NCBI RefSeq assembly: GCF_007830445.1 | Contig: NZ_VLKR01000001.1 | Location: 62,001 to 126,000 of the forward strand | DNA from: Sphingobacterium siyangense | Lineage (GTDB): Bacteria; Bacteroidota; Bacteroidia; Sphingobacteriales; Sphingobacteriaceae | Direction: 5' to 3' | DNA length: 64,000 nucleotides | Part shown: piece after piece, positions 6,730-16,761 of the stretch | Layout: the number at the start of each line of letters is the position of its first letter | Numbering within the stretch: position 1 is the first letter of the stretch | Notes under the pieces: generated by a model | Databases searched by the model: none | What the model was told of the DNA's origin: nothing | The model's input: only the letters and a program-made list of their open reading frames with translations | Program-made: the position numbers and the translations under genes

Positions 6730-7340
6730 CCAACGTTGCGCTCGTAAGGCACCCGTGTCGCAATGGAGCGTCCCAAGGTCAGCTCATCGACATATTCCAG
6801 CTCGCCACCAAAGGCTATACCGCGGGCAATCGTTGTAATTTTTACATCAAACTCACGCAATTTACGGTATAAATAAAAAATGGTGGTATCCCCTTCCATT
6901 GTTGCTGAAAGGGCCAAAATAACTTCTTCTACCTCACCTCTTTGGATTCGATTAATTAACCCTTCGATTTTTAGATCAGCGGGGCCAATACCGTCCATTG
7001 GCGAAATTAACCCTCCCAATACATGATATACACCTTGATAGGAATTTGTATTTTCGATGGCCATCACGTCTCGCGTGTCTTCTACAACACAGATCAAACT
7101 TTTATCGCGTTTGAATGAGGCGCATATCTCACATATACTGTGGTCAGAAATATTGAAACATTCTTGGCAATATTGAATATCTTCTTTCAAGCGATCGATA
7201 GAGGCCGTAAAACGCGCTACATCTGCATCGGATTGCTTCAACAGATGCAAAACTAGTCTTAATGCCGTCTTTTGTCCCACGCCAGGTAATTTTCCAAATT
7301 CGGCAACTGCGTTCTCGAGAAGTTTAGAAGAAAAATTCAT
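6726..7340 (-). CDS. recR: recombination mediator RecR
   Basis: A 204-residue RecR with all expected parts: a helix-hairpin-helix near the N-terminus (KLPGVGQKTALRL), a four-cysteine zinc finger (Cys58, 61, 70, 73) and a Toprim domain from about residue 81 (ICVVEDTRDVMAIE, LGGLISPMDGIGP). With RecF and RecO it loads RecA on gapped DNA. Length is normal. It converges on the MpaB gene with a 4-bp overlap. Confidence 0.97.
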   Translation of the reverse strand: MNFSSKLLENAVAEFGKLPGVGQKTALRLVLHLLKQSDADVARFTASIDRLKEDIQYCQECFNISDHSICEICASFKRDKSLICVVEDTRDVMAIENTNSYQGVYHVLGGLISPMDGIGPADLKIEGLINRIQRGEVEEVILALSATMEGDTTIFYLYRKLREFDVKITTIARGIAFGGELEYVDELTLGRSIATRVPYERNVG

Positions 7341-7449
7341 AATGCAAATGTAAGAATAATCAGAAAAAGTAGCTAGTATTAAAAAAATAGCTATATTGTA
7401 TTCCTTTTTGAAAAATTAGGTTTTAGAAATTAAATGTATAACGTTATAT

Positions 7450-8160
7450 ATGGACATTACAAAAGAAGATAAAATTATCCGCGCATTTGAAAACAAAACA
7501 TGGCAGGAAATTAAAGTAAAGGACTCATGGCAGATTTTTAAAGTGATGTCAGAGTTTGTGGATGGGTTTGAGAAATTGGCAAAAATTGGCCCCTGTGTTT
7601 CAATATTTGGATCAGCACGTACCCCACGCGAACACAAATATTATCAAATGGCGGTAGATATTGCTAGCTTATTGACGGAACGCGGTTATGGTATTATCTC
7701 CGGTGGTGGACCGGGTATTATGGAGGCAGCCAATAAGGGCGCCTACGAATCTGGAGGGAAGTCTGTTGGTCTAAACATTGAATTGCCATTCGAGCAATTT
7801 CACAACAAATATATTGACCGCGACAAATTGCTTGAATTTAAGTACTTTTTCGTCAGAAAGGTCATGTTTATGAAGTATTCTCAAGGATATATTGTTATGC
7901 CTGGAGGTTTCGGAACCATGGACGAACTTTTTGAAGCAATCACACTGATTCAAACCGGTAAAATTGCGCGTTTTCCAATCGTATTGGTCGGCTCTGAATA
8001 TTGGAAAGGATTAATGGACTGGGTTCAAAATACAATGATTTCAAACAAATATATCAGTGAAGAGGATTTAAAACTATTTCGAATTGTGGATACTGCCGAG
8101 GAAGCAGCTGATCATATTTTCCGATTCTACGATAAATACTTGTTGAAACCAAACTTCTAA
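7450..8160 (+). CDS. LOG family protein (TIGR00730)
   Basis: A 236-residue Rossmann-type protein with the LOG signatures GGGPGIMEAAN (about 85-95) and PGGFGTMDELFE (about 151-162). LOG proteins cleave nucleoside 5'-monophosphates to the base and ribose 5-phosphate; older annotations call them lysine decarboxylases. It stands alone, divergent from recR, and is followed by a strong terminator. Confidence 0.93.
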   Translation: MDITKEDKIIRAFENKTWQEIKVKDSWQIFKVMSEFVDGFEKLAKIGPCVSIFGSARTPREHKYYQMAVDIASLLTERGYGIISGGGPGIMEAANKGAYESGGKSVGLNIELPFEQFHNKYIDRDKLLEFKYFFVRKVMFMKYSQGYIVMPGGFGTMDELFEAITLIQTGKIARFPIVLVGSEYWKGLMDWVQNTMISNKYISEEDLKLFRIVDTAEEAADHIFRFYDKYLLKPNF

Positions 8161-8173
8161 GAAGCACCACTTC

Positions 8174-8211
8174 AAAAAAGGAGTATCTGTTGATTCAGAT
8201 ACTCCTTTTTT
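8174..8211 (+). terminator. intrinsic terminator after the LOG gene
   Basis: A 16-bp stem with a 6-nt loop (stem around GGAGTATCTG / CAGATACTCC) runs into a run of T. Confidence 0.9.
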
Positions 8212-8372
8212 TTGTCTATTCGAAGCTGCTTTCCTTTGTAAAATGTGCGTTTAGCTGCTTAAAGCCAGCTTTTATTTATTAAAGTTGCATTATTCATAAT
8301 TTAGTCCCTACATTTATAGCGCAATTAGCATTTCACGTCGTATAACCATAGAAAAACAAATTATTGTCTTGC

Positions 8373-8930
8373 ATGAGAGATTTTGGAGGCCATTCAGATG
8401 AAGAGTTGATCGTGTTGATTCAACAAGACGATAGCTTAGCGTTCGAAGCTTTGTACGATCGCTATTGGAAAAAGCTTTATTACCAGGCTGCCCGCAAAAC
8501 AAATTCACTGGAAGATGCGCAGGAAATTGTACAAAATATCTTTACTTCACTTTGGCTGAGACGCCATCAACTCCAAATTGAAAGCAATCTCGCCTCCTAC
8601 CTCGCTGTGGCCGTTAAATACAAAGTATTTAAATATCTCGCACAACAATACAAGCAGGAAGCTTTTAAGCATGATACGGAATGGGTGGATTTTGATAACT
8701 CGACGGAAAATTGGCTTCAGTTTGAAGAGCTTCGTGTTCGGCTAGATCAGCTTGTTTCGGAATTGCCTGAAAAATGCCAGCTTGTTTTCAAATTATCCCG
8801 CGAAGAGGGACTCTCCTATAAACAGATCGCTGAAAGTATGAACATCTCTGTGAAAACTGTCGAAACCCAATTAAGCCGTGCCTTAAAAAAAATACGCACT
8901 GGTATTCAGCGCTTTCTGATTACTTTGTAA
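8373..8930 (+). CDS. ECF RNA polymerase sigma factor (FecI-like)
   Basis: A 185-residue ECF sigma factor. Region 2 (about 20-85) holds FEALYDRYWKKLYYQA and EDAQEIVQNIF; region 4 (about 125-180) holds LPEKCQLVFKLSREEGLSYKQIAE with a typical helix-turn-helix. I chose the ATG at 8373 rather than an upstream TTG at 8364. It is followed by FecR, SusC and SusD, the standard arrangement in which outer-membrane substrate binding releases sigma from its anti-sigma to induce the transporter. Confidence 0.95.
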   Translation: MRDFGGHSDEELIVLIQQDDSLAFEALYDRYWKKLYYQAARKTNSLEDAQEIVQNIFTSLWLRRHQLQIESNLASYLAVAVKYKVFKYLAQQYKQEAFKHDTEWVDFDNSTENWLQFEELRVRLDQLVSELPEKCQLVFKLSREEGLSYKQIAESMNISVKTVETQLSRALKKIRTGIQRFLITL

Positions 8931-8997
8931 TTTTTTTTCTCTTCTTGTCAGGGTATCAGCCCAATTTAGGGACTCTATATATAAATAACCCCTAAAT

Positions 8998-10137
8998 ATG
9001 GTTGATCATAATCAATTCCGGATAAAGCAATTGGCTTATAAATGGCTTCAAGGCACATGTACCCCTGAAGAAGAAGCCGAACTGCAACAATGGTATGAAA
9101 CAAGTAATGGCGAACCTCTCCCTATCCCCGAGGAGCTCGCAACGGATGAACAACAACTCAAAGAGCTGTTATTCTTACATATCAAGCAGGAAATCCAAGC
9201 GTCAAAAATCAAGCGAATTCCACAATGGGTGAAATTGAGTGGAATAGCTGCTGCTTTGGCACTGTTATTTATATTGCCCCTTTACCTTGTTAAAAGAACA
9301 ACCGGAGATACCCCGCAGGTAGCTGTGAAGACGCAACAGCAAGTTCATCCGGGTATTAAAGCAGCCGTATTAACTTTAGCCGATGGAACTAAAATTGACC
9401 TTTCTGCCCACCAACAGAGCGTTCTCCATCAGGATGAACAGGTGAAAGTTGTTACAACTGCTTCCGGAACCGTGCAATATCAATTTACAGCCAGTAAGAA
9501 TACCGCTGCTATCCGTACCAATACCATTGAAACGCCGATTGGAACAGAGTATACGATAATTTTGGCCGATGGCAGTAAGGTGTGGCTAAACGCTGGCTCC
9601 GTTTTGACATTTCCTGAATCTTTTGCGTCGAATAGCCGTGAAGTAAAATTATCTGGTGAAGCCTATTTTGAAGTCAGCCACGATAGTAAGCGACCATTCT
9701 ATGTGCGATCGAATGAACAAACCATTCGCGTATTTGGAACCCATTTTAACGTAAGCTCCTATCCAAATGAAAACAATAAAACCACACTTATAGCGGGTTC
9801 TGTACAAGTCTCGCAATTCGGCAAGTCAAAAATGCTCAAACCTGGTCAAGCAGCATTTACCTCAGGTGGGAATCTTATCGTAGCAGAAGCCAATATCGAA
9901 GAAGCAATGGCCTGGAAAAATGGCTTTTTCTATTTTGAATCGACACCAATAAAAGATGCACTCGCCGCCATAAAACGCTGGTATAATGTAGATATTGTCT
10001 ATAAAGGAACAAATGAAAAGCGTGAACTGACAGGAAAAATAAAACGTAATTCAACGGCCCAGCAACTGGTTGAGACCCTCAACTTCCTGGATATAAAATG
10101 TCGATTGCAAAACAATAAAATTGAAGTTGAACTCTAA
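8998..10137 (+). CDS. FecR family anti-sigma factor
   Basis: The 379-residue protein has an N-terminal cytoplasmic sigma-binding part (about 1-78), one membrane span (about 80-98) and a periplasmic FecR domain with SVQVSQFGKSKMLKPGQ and a C-terminal secretin/TonB-short-like segment. It should hold the upstream sigma inactive until the SusC receptor signals. The gene sits between the sigma gene (67 bp upstream) and susC (35 bp downstream). Confidence 0.95.
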   Translation: MVDHNQFRIKQLAYKWLQGTCTPEEEAELQQWYETSNGEPLPIPEELATDEQQLKELLFLHIKQEIQASKIKRIPQWVKLSGIAAALALLFILPLYLVKRTTGDTPQVAVKTQQQVHPGIKAAVLTLADGTKIDLSAHQQSVLHQDEQVKVVTTASGTVQYQFTASKNTAAIRTNTIETPIGTEYTIILADGSKVWLNAGSVLTFPESFASNSREVKLSGEAYFEVSHDSKRPFYVRSNEQTIRVFGTHFNVSSYPNENNKTTLIAGSVQVSQFGKSKMLKPGQAAFTSGGNLIVAEANIEEAMAWKNGFFYFESTPIKDALAAIKRWYNVDIVYKGTNEKRELTGKIKRNSTAQQLVETLNFLDIKCRLQNNKIEVEL

Positions 10138-10172
10138 ATTATTTAATATAAAACAAACTTACCCAATTAATT

Positions 10173-13100
10173 ATGTATAAACTTAAAACCATCCAAGGGA
10201 CTGGTAAAAAGGCAAAACTATTTGCTGCTTTACTTGCTATCCAATGCGTTTCCCATGCAAATTTGGCGATGGCAAATGTAAACCAAACTAAAATCAAGTT
10301 ACAAGACAAGGAATATACTTTGGCAAAGTTTGCTAAAGAGATCGAGCGTCAGAGTTCTTATGTGTTTCTGTACGATAACTCACAGATTAATGATAACCAA
10401 AAAATCCGAATAAACCATAAAGATGGTTCTATTGTTGAAATTCTGGATGACAACCTGAAAGAGCTATCGTATTCTTATAAAATTGTCAACAACACCATTG
10501 TCCTAAAAAGGAAAACAGATGATATGCCCTTAAGAAACACGATCAATGTACAACAGCTTGTCAAAGGACGCGTTTCCGATGTCGATGGCAAGGCATTAAC
10601 AGGGGTCACAATCCGCAATACAACAACAGGTAGACAAACGGAAACAGACAGTAAAGGTGAATTCTCGATTGAAGCGACCCCTACACATCAACTCAGCTTC
10701 AGTTCGATAGGTTATGAGACTATCAGTAGTACGGTAGGCTCCAATAGCTTCCTCAACGTGCAGATGAAAACTGCCAACAATCAACTGGAACAGATCGTTG
10801 TGGTCGGTTTTGGAACACAGAAGAAAAAAGACATCACGGGAGCCATTGCAACCATGAGTACAAAAGATATTGAAGATCGCCCTGTAACCCAATTGGCGAG
10901 TGCCATGGAAGGTAAAATGGCGGGGGTAGAAATTGTAAAATCCTCCGGACAACCTCAAGCTGGCTTCTCCATTCGTGTTCGCGGAACCTCAACAATTACT
11001 GCAGGTAGCAACCCATTATACATTGTAGATGGTGTTCCTACTGAAAATATATCGGAGCTCAATCCATCAGATATTCAAAGTATTTCTGTACTAAAAGATG
11101 CTGCTTCTGCCGCTGTCTATGGATCTTCTGGAGCAAATGGCGTTGTGTTGATTACGACCAAAAGAGGAACAAACGGTAAGACACAGGTAAATTTCGAAAC
11201 CTATCAAGGATTTTCAGCCATCAGAAAAAAGCCTAGCGTTCTAAATGCTGCACAATATAGAGAATTAATGACTGAGATGGGGGAAGCTTTGGATTGGTCG
11301 AAATATACCGCTGATACGAACTGGCCAGATCAGTTATTCCGCACCGGCCACAGCCAAAAATACCAGGCTTCAGTACGCGGTGGAGATGAAAAGACAGGGT
11401 TTTACATCTCTGGATCTTATCAAAAAGATAATGGTACAGTCATCACAAATACAGTAAACAAGGTCAATTTTAAGGTTAATTTGGATCATCAGATCAATAA
11501 AATCTTTAAAGTTGGAACAAGCTTATCTTATAACCGTTGGTACGACGTTGACATTAACGAGAACTCCCGAAATGGAGTCATCATGAATGCTTATCTGGGC
11601 TCTCCAGTCATCGGCATATACGGTGATAAGGGGGCTTTCACAGTAGATCCATTCTATACGGATCTCGACAACCCCGTTGCATTGGCAACAGGCAACGAGC
11701 ACAGCTATATCAACAACAGATTTACAGGAAATGCCTTTGTGGAGGCTAATATCCTACCTGGATTAAAATTCAAATCGCTGTTTGGGTATGAGAAATTTAA
11801 CAACCAGTACCGCACTTTTGTGGATCCGTTCCGCACGACGGAGGGTAGAAAATATAAAGGAATGGCGACGCTCCAGCAGCAGGATAATCAGTATTGGATG
11901 TCCGAAAATACATTAAACTACGACAGAACTTTTAGTGACAAGCACCACTTCACAGGTTTACTAGGTTATATTACCACTAAAACACAAACAACAATCTCAA
12001 ATATCGCTACCCAGAATTTTGCTAATCCAGCAATTCACACCGTTAATGGAGGTTCGATGATTACGGAGATGCCAACAGCGATAGATGCTGCTGTATCCAC
12101 TGTTTCTGGCATTGCAAAAATCGGTTATGATTATAACGACAAATACTTATTTACAGCAAATCTGAGAGCTGACGCGTCATCTGTATTCGGGCCTAATAAC
12201 CGTTGGGGTTACTTCCCTTCTTTCTCTGCCGGCTGGCGTCTATCCAATGAAGATTTCTTTAGTTCCCTGAAAAACACAGTAAACGATTTGAAAATCCGCG
12301 CTAGTTGGGGTAAGGTTGGAAATAGCCAAATTCCGGCCTTTTCCTATCTTGGTTTAGTTGACGTCACGGGATCGTACAATATCGGGGATCAGGTTGTACC
12401 GGGGTATACACCTGCTACCTTAGACAACCCCAATCTAAAATGGGAAACAACAAACCAGACCGATATTGGTTTGGATGCCAGTTTCTTTAATTCCAGATTG
12501 ATATTTGGTGCAGATTATTATGCAAAAAGGACTGTAGGCTTACTTCTCAACTCAAGAGTTCCTTATAGTTCCGGTTATAGAACTGCGTTGAAAAACCTCG
12601 GCGACCTACAGAATAGAGGTTTCGAATTCGAATTGAGTAGCCGAAATTTCGTTCACGATTTCAAATGGAATACAACAGTGACCTTTGGGCTCAATCGCAA
12701 TAAAGTACTGAATATTGATGGCGGAACCTACTATGACGGAAATATTGATGGCCGTGGCAATAGTACGATTGCAAAAGAAGGGGTTGCATTGGGATCATTC
12801 TGGGGCTATGTCGCAAAAGGTGTCAATCCAGACACCGGAGATATGATCTATCAGATGGCCGATCCTGAAGCAGGTCTTCAAACGAGTGATATGGCTATCA
12901 TTGGTAATGCTACACCAAAATTCTCTTATGGCATGACAAATGATTTCAGCTATAAGAACTTCAGCTTTTCTTTTTTCTTACAGGGTGTACAGGGAAATGA
13001 TATCCTTAATGCGACACGTATTTATACAGAAGGTATGTGGGAACCGAGAAACCAAAGTGCTGCCGTGTTAAACAGATGGACAGTCAATAACAAAAATAGT

Positions 13101-13442
13101 ACTATGCCGCGTCCGGATCTAAACAATACAGATGACAACTACAATTCACAGATTTCTTCCCGTTTTGTAGAGAAAGGTTCCTACCTCAGGGTAAAATCGA
13201 TGACTTTGGCCTATACCCTACCTAAACAAGTGCTTGAAAGATGGAAGCTCAATAAGGTCCGTTTTTATGTGACAGGCGAGAATCTGTTAACATTCACAAA
13301 ATACTCAGGTTTAGATCCTGAGGTAAGCATGTACGGGGGAACTAACCAGCAAACCGTGAGCTCCAATATGGCACCGGGCATCGATTTTGGTACTTCGCCA
13401 CAGGCACGCACCTTTATTGTTGGTTTAAACCTAACTTTTTAA
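10173..13442 (+). CDS. SusC/RagA-type TonB-linked outer membrane transporter
   Basis: A 1089-residue SusC-like receptor. In order: a signal peptide, an STN signalling domain (about 40-100), a carboxypeptidase-D-regulatory-like domain (about 125-205), the plug starting near VVVGFGTQKKKDITGAI, and a 22-strand barrel ending in ARTFIVGLNLTF with a C-terminal Phe. The STN domain explains the linked sigma/FecR pair. It imports oligosaccharides or similar ligands through the outer membrane with energy from TonB. The ligand is not evident from sequence; the NagX-like gene downstream hints at amino sugars. Confidence 0.97.
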   Translation: MYKLKTIQGTGKKAKLFAALLAIQCVSHANLAMANVNQTKIKLQDKEYTLAKFAKEIERQSSYVFLYDNSQINDNQKIRINHKDGSIVEILDDNLKELSYSYKIVNNTIVLKRKTDDMPLRNTINVQQLVKGRVSDVDGKALTGVTIRNTTTGRQTETDSKGEFSIEATPTHQLSFSSIGYETISSTVGSNSFLNVQMKTANNQLEQIVVVGFGTQKKKDITGAIATMSTKDIEDRPVTQLASAMEGKMAGVEIVKSSGQPQAGFSIRVRGTSTITAGSNPLYIVDGVPTENISELNPSDIQSISVLKDAASAAVYGSSGANGVVLITTKRGTNGKTQVNFETYQGFSAIRKKPSVLNAAQYRELMTEMGEALDWSKYTADTNWPDQLFRTGHSQKYQASVRGGDEKTGFYISGSYQKDNGTVITNTVNKVNFKVNLDHQINKIFKVGTSLSYNRWYDVDINENSRNGVIMNAYLGSPVIGIYGDKGAFTVDPFYTDLDNPVALATGNEHSYINNRFTGNAFVEANILPGLKFKSLFGYEKFNNQYRTFVDPFRTTEGRKYKGMATLQQQDNQYWMSENTLNYDRTFSDKHHFTGLLGYITTKTQTTISNIATQNFANPAIHTVNGGSMITEMPTAIDAAVSTVSGIAKIGYDYNDKYLFTANLRADASSVFGPNNRWGYFPSFSAGWRLSNEDFFSSLKNTVNDLKIRASWGKVGNSQIPAFSYLGLVDVTGSYNIGDQVVPGYTPATLDNPNLKWETTNQTDIGLDASFFNSRLIFGADYYAKRTVGLLLNSRVPYSSGYRTALKNLGDLQNRGFEFELSSRNFVHDFKWNTTVTFGLNRNKVLNIDGGTYYDGNIDGRGNSTIAKEGVALGSFWGYVAKGVNPDTGDMIYQMADPEAGLQTSDMAIIGNATPKFSYGMTNDFSYKNFSFSFFLQGVQGNDILNATRIYTEGMWEPRNQSAAVLNRWTVNNKNSTMPRPDLNNTDDNYNSQISSRFVEKGSYLRVKSMTLAYTLPKQVLERWKLNKVRFYVTGENLLTFTKYSGLDPEVSMYGGTNQQTVSSNMAPGIDFGTSPQARTFIVGLNLTF

Positions 13443-13460
13443 CCTTTTAGCTTACAAACA

Positions 13461-15011
13461 ATGAAATCAACTAGATATACCTCATTAGCCATCGCCTTAT
13501 TGGCTTCTCTTGCTCTAAATTCCTGCAAAAAGTTTTTAGATCTTCAGCCTACCTCCACGGTAACGAGTGAAAATGCCTATCTCACCGGAGACAATATTGA
13601 GAAAGCATTAAACGGGGCCTATAATTCTTTTATAGGCAATGGTACCCGCCCAGGAAGCAATGCCAATTATTATCAATGGGAGATGATTTTACAGACCGAT
13701 ATCCGTTCGGACAATGCGCATGCGGCCGGTGGTGGTGAGATAGACTTTGCACAAATTGACTACAATACGATTACCAATACCAATGAAATGGTACGCAGGG
13801 ATTGGGAAGAACTGTATGGAGCAATCTCAAAATGCAATATCGTTATCGACAATGTTGATAAAGTCACAGATCCTACTTTTTCGGATGAAAGACGCAAACA
13901 AATTCTTGGAGAAGCTTCATTTTTAAGAGCCTTCCATTATTATCAGTTGGTCAAACTTTACGGTGGTGTACCCATGGAAAAACACTCCAACAGTACCGAT
14001 GCCGAAGTATTACGCATCAAACGATCAACTGTAGAGGAGGTTTATGATTTTATAGATTCGGATCTACAAGTGGCAGCAAACAATCTTCCCGATGGATTTG
14101 GGCAAGCCTCTATCGACAAGGTTAGAGCGACAAAAGGTGCAGCAAATGCCTTGCTGACCAAGATATGGGCACAACGCCCTGATCGAGATTACAATAAGGT
14201 ATTGCAATACGCCGATGCAGTGATTACTGGAAAAGGTGGCTATCAGCTCCTTCAAAACTATGCGGATCTTTTTGACGGTAAACATAACTATAACAGTGAA
14301 TCCATCATAGAGATTCCCTATATCGCCGGCAGTCCCAATCTAAGCTGTTGGGGTGGTGCATTCTTTTTCCCGGATCTTGATGAAAATGGCCAAATCAACG
14401 AAAACGAATGGCGCCGGTATGGCACACCTTCGAAAGATCTAGTCGAAGCTTATGACAGCGCTGGCGACACTGAACGAAAGAATGCCAACATCTGGTTTTT
14501 CTCTGTCCCTTGGGCAGATGAGTTTTGGAACCCTTGTGGAGATGCCGATACAGAAATACCATTTAATGTAAAGCAAAAACATGCCAACAGCTTCCAAAGT
14601 GGCGATCATTTTTACCTTTTGCGGCTTGCGGACATCATTCTGCTTAAAGCAGAGGCTCAAAACGCCTTGGGAAATACTTCTGGTGCGATAAACACCATTA
14701 ACGTCATACGTCATCGCGCAGGGCTGTCCGATTTATCCGGTGTCAGCTCCAGTGCACTAAAGGCCATCATTCTCAACGAGCGGCGATTGGAACTTGCTTT
14801 CGAAGGTCAACGTTGGGATGATTTAAATCGTTATGGTGTCACGGTAGATGTAATGAATAAACTAAATGAAATAAAATTTACATGCGATAACGGCAAACAG
14901 AGCAACCCCACGTTGATTAAGTATAATTTTAACCAAAATAGCCTGCTCCTTCCAATACCATTATTGGAACTGCAGGCAAATCCGAGCCTGACTCAAAATC
15001 CAGGCTATTAA
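13461..15011 (+). CDS. SusD/RagB family nutrient-binding lipoprotein
   Basis: The 516-residue protein has a lipoprotein signal with Cys22 (LNSCKK) and the SusD fold. It shows FLDLQPTSTVT near the N-terminus, TPR-like helices (EASFLRAFHYYQLVKLYGGVP), and a C-terminal RRLELAFEGQRWDDLNRYG and LLPIPLLELQANPSLTQNPGY, the usual ending. It caps the SusC barrel at the cell surface and binds glycan. It starts 18 bp after susC and is clearly its operon partner. Confidence 0.97.
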   Translation: MKSTRYTSLAIALLASLALNSCKKFLDLQPTSTVTSENAYLTGDNIEKALNGAYNSFIGNGTRPGSNANYYQWEMILQTDIRSDNAHAAGGGEIDFAQIDYNTITNTNEMVRRDWEELYGAISKCNIVIDNVDKVTDPTFSDERRKQILGEASFLRAFHYYQLVKLYGGVPMEKHSNSTDAEVLRIKRSTVEEVYDFIDSDLQVAANNLPDGFGQASIDKVRATKGAANALLTKIWAQRPDRDYNKVLQYADAVITGKGGYQLLQNYADLFDGKHNYNSESIIEIPYIAGSPNLSCWGGAFFFPDLDENGQINENEWRRYGTPSKDLVEAYDSAGDTERKNANIWFFSVPWADEFWNPCGDADTEIPFNVKQKHANSFQSGDHFYLLRLADIILLKAEAQNALGNTSGAINTINVIRHRAGLSDLSGVSSSALKAIILNERRLELAFEGQRWDDLNRYGVTVDVMNKLNEIKFTCDNGKQSNPTLIKYNFNQNSLLLPIPLLELQANPSLTQNPGY

Positions 15012-15024
15012 TTAGACCAAGCAT

Positions 15025-15063
15025 AGGCTGTTCAAAGGATTAATTTCTTGAACAGCCTTTTTT
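15025..15063 (+). terminator. terminator after susD
   Basis: An 11-bp stem AGGCTGTTCAA / TTGAACAGCCT is followed by six T. The next gene starts 17 bp later, so partial readthrough is possible. Confidence 0.8.
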
Positions 15064-15079
15064 ACTAATATACTTTGTT

Positions 15080-16201
15080 ATGACTCGTTTTAAATCACTG
15101 GATATTTTCCGTGGGTTTACACTCGCGGCTATGATTCTCGTCAATAATCCCGGCAACTATCATCATGTATTTCCTCAACTTGAACACTCCATCTGGCATG
15201 GATGTACGTTTACAGATCTTATATTTCCATTTTTCTTATTTGCTGTCGGAAACTCCATGGCATTTTCTTTAAAAAATAGTGATCAGCTGGCACCAGGACT
15301 GTACTGGAATAAAATTGTCAAAAGAACAATCATCCTTTTTCTACTCGGTCTGTTTTTAAATATTTTCCCTTTTGTAGAATGGAATAGTCTTCACCAGCTC
15401 GAGTGGATTCCCGTTGCCAAGTATAGGTATTTTGGGGTGCTGCAGCGTATTGCGCTCTGCTATTTCAGTACGGCGATTATACTATACTATTTTAGAGACA
15501 AAGGTGCGGCCACTATTAGTATCTTGCTCCTATTAGTTTATTGGCTAATTTGCTATTCTGGTAATCCAACAGATCCATATAGTCTGGAGGGGTGGTTTGG
15601 AACGGCACTGGATATCCGAATCTTTGGTGCATCCCATCTCTATCACGGCGAGGGAACAGCGTTTGATCCAGAGGATATCTGGAGCGTATTACCGGCCATC
15701 AGTCAAACGATATTCGGGTATATTACCGGAAAGTACATTATTCAAAAACTGACAGGAAAAAGGGAGCTGATGAACCTATTTATCGTAGGTCTGTCCTTTA
15801 TCCTGATTGGCTATCTATGGTCATTTGTTTTTCCTATTAATAAGAAGATCTGGACCAGCAGCTACTCCGTATTCAGCACTGGAATTGCACTCTCTTTTCT
15901 TGGTATATTAATCTATCTTATCGAATTTCAAAACATCAAAGGGATAATTTACACTGTCCTTGACGATTTCGGTAAGAATACACTATTTATCTATTGTCTT
16001 AGCGGCTTAATCCCTACGATTTGTTCTTTTGTTCTCATCGGAGATACGCATCAAAATCTCTGGAACTTAAGCTACCATTCCCTGTTTGATAGCTGGCAAA
16101 ACCAACGATTATCCTCCGCTCTATTTGCGCTGCTATTTGTGGCTTTGAATTGGTTGATCGCATATTGCCTACGGAAGAAAAAGATCTATATCAAAATCTA
16201 G
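15080..16201 (+). CDS. NagX-like membrane acyltransferase (DUF5009/HGSNAT-type)
   Basis: The 373-residue polytopic protein starts with RFKSLDIFRGFTLAAMILVNN and has WHGCTFTDLIFPFFLFAVG, the signature of the NagX/heparan-alpha-glucosaminide N-acetyltransferase family, with about ten membrane spans. Such proteins sit in the inner membrane of organisms using N-acetylglucosamine or chitin; the precise reaction in bacteria is unsettled. Its position just after SusCD suggests the locus handles amino-sugar glycans; this is inferred. Confidence 0.85.
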   Translation: MTRFKSLDIFRGFTLAAMILVNNPGNYHHVFPQLEHSIWHGCTFTDLIFPFFLFAVGNSMAFSLKNSDQLAPGLYWNKIVKRTIILFLLGLFLNIFPFVEWNSLHQLEWIPVAKYRYFGVLQRIALCYFSTAIILYYFRDKGAATISILLLLVYWLICYSGNPTDPYSLEGWFGTALDIRIFGASHLYHGEGTAFDPEDIWSVLPAISQTIFGYITGKYIIQKLTGKRELMNLFIVGLSFILIGYLWSFVFPINKKIWTSSYSVFSTGIALSFLGILIYLIEFQNIKGIIYTVLDDFGKNTLFIYCLSGLIPTICSFVLIGDTHQNLWNLSYHSLFDSWQNQRLSSALFALLFVALNWLIAYCLRKKKIYIKI

Positions 16202-16249
16202 GTCAAGGTGTCTTTGGCTCAAAATAGGCAATCTGAATAATAAGAATAA

Positions 16250-16274
16250 AAAAAAGGGCCAAGGCCCTTTTTAT
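16250..16274 (+). terminator. terminator after nagX-like gene
   Basis: An AAAAAGGG / CCCTTTTT stem around CCAAGG ends in a T-run. It lies at the start of the gene-free stretch 16202-16761. Confidence 0.8.
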
Positions 16275-16554
16275 ATATAAAGATATGGATAAGATATACC
16301 GCAGCTACTTTTAGAAAACGCCCCATCTTTGTTTTACTAATTCCGCTATTACAGTATGCTGACACTAAAATAGCTCAAACTAACTACACAGAGAAAAAAT
16401 TTAGGGGGACAAAGGGGGGACAAAAGGCAATCACCTGAAAAACAGCAAATTGAAACACATATTTAAATAAAAAAAAACGCTAATTTATTTTGAATAATCA
16501 TAATAGAAGTCATACTTCGCTTAAAATTCTTGTCCGGAAATATAAAAAAAAGAA

Positions 16555-16696
16555 AACCTGAGGTTGGGAGCCCCAGGTTTTAACTAACCAATTATTAACC
16601 TAAATTATGAAAAGTCTTTTTTTAATATTCTACACAAAGAATATTTCAACTATTGGACCAAAATCGCGCATAAATTACTATTTCACATTTCTTTAA
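16555..16696 (+). other. hairpin leader with 29-codon ORF, possible gene remnant
   Basis: A hairpin with AAACCTG / CAGGTTT arms (about 16554-16580) is followed by an AACTAACC ... TTAACCTAAATT leader and ATG at 16607. The 29-codon frame begins MKSLFLIF and ends at 16696. The leader style resembles those before susC genes of this family of bacteria, but no susC follows. It may be the 5' end of a lost gene or a small RNA/peptide. Apart from this and the terminator at 16250, the 560-bp gap holds nothing I can name. Confidence 0.3.
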
Positions 16697-16761
16697 CAGA
16701 TTACTGAGATTGAAATGACTAAACGCAAGACATTTCCAAAATAAGAATAGAACATATACTG

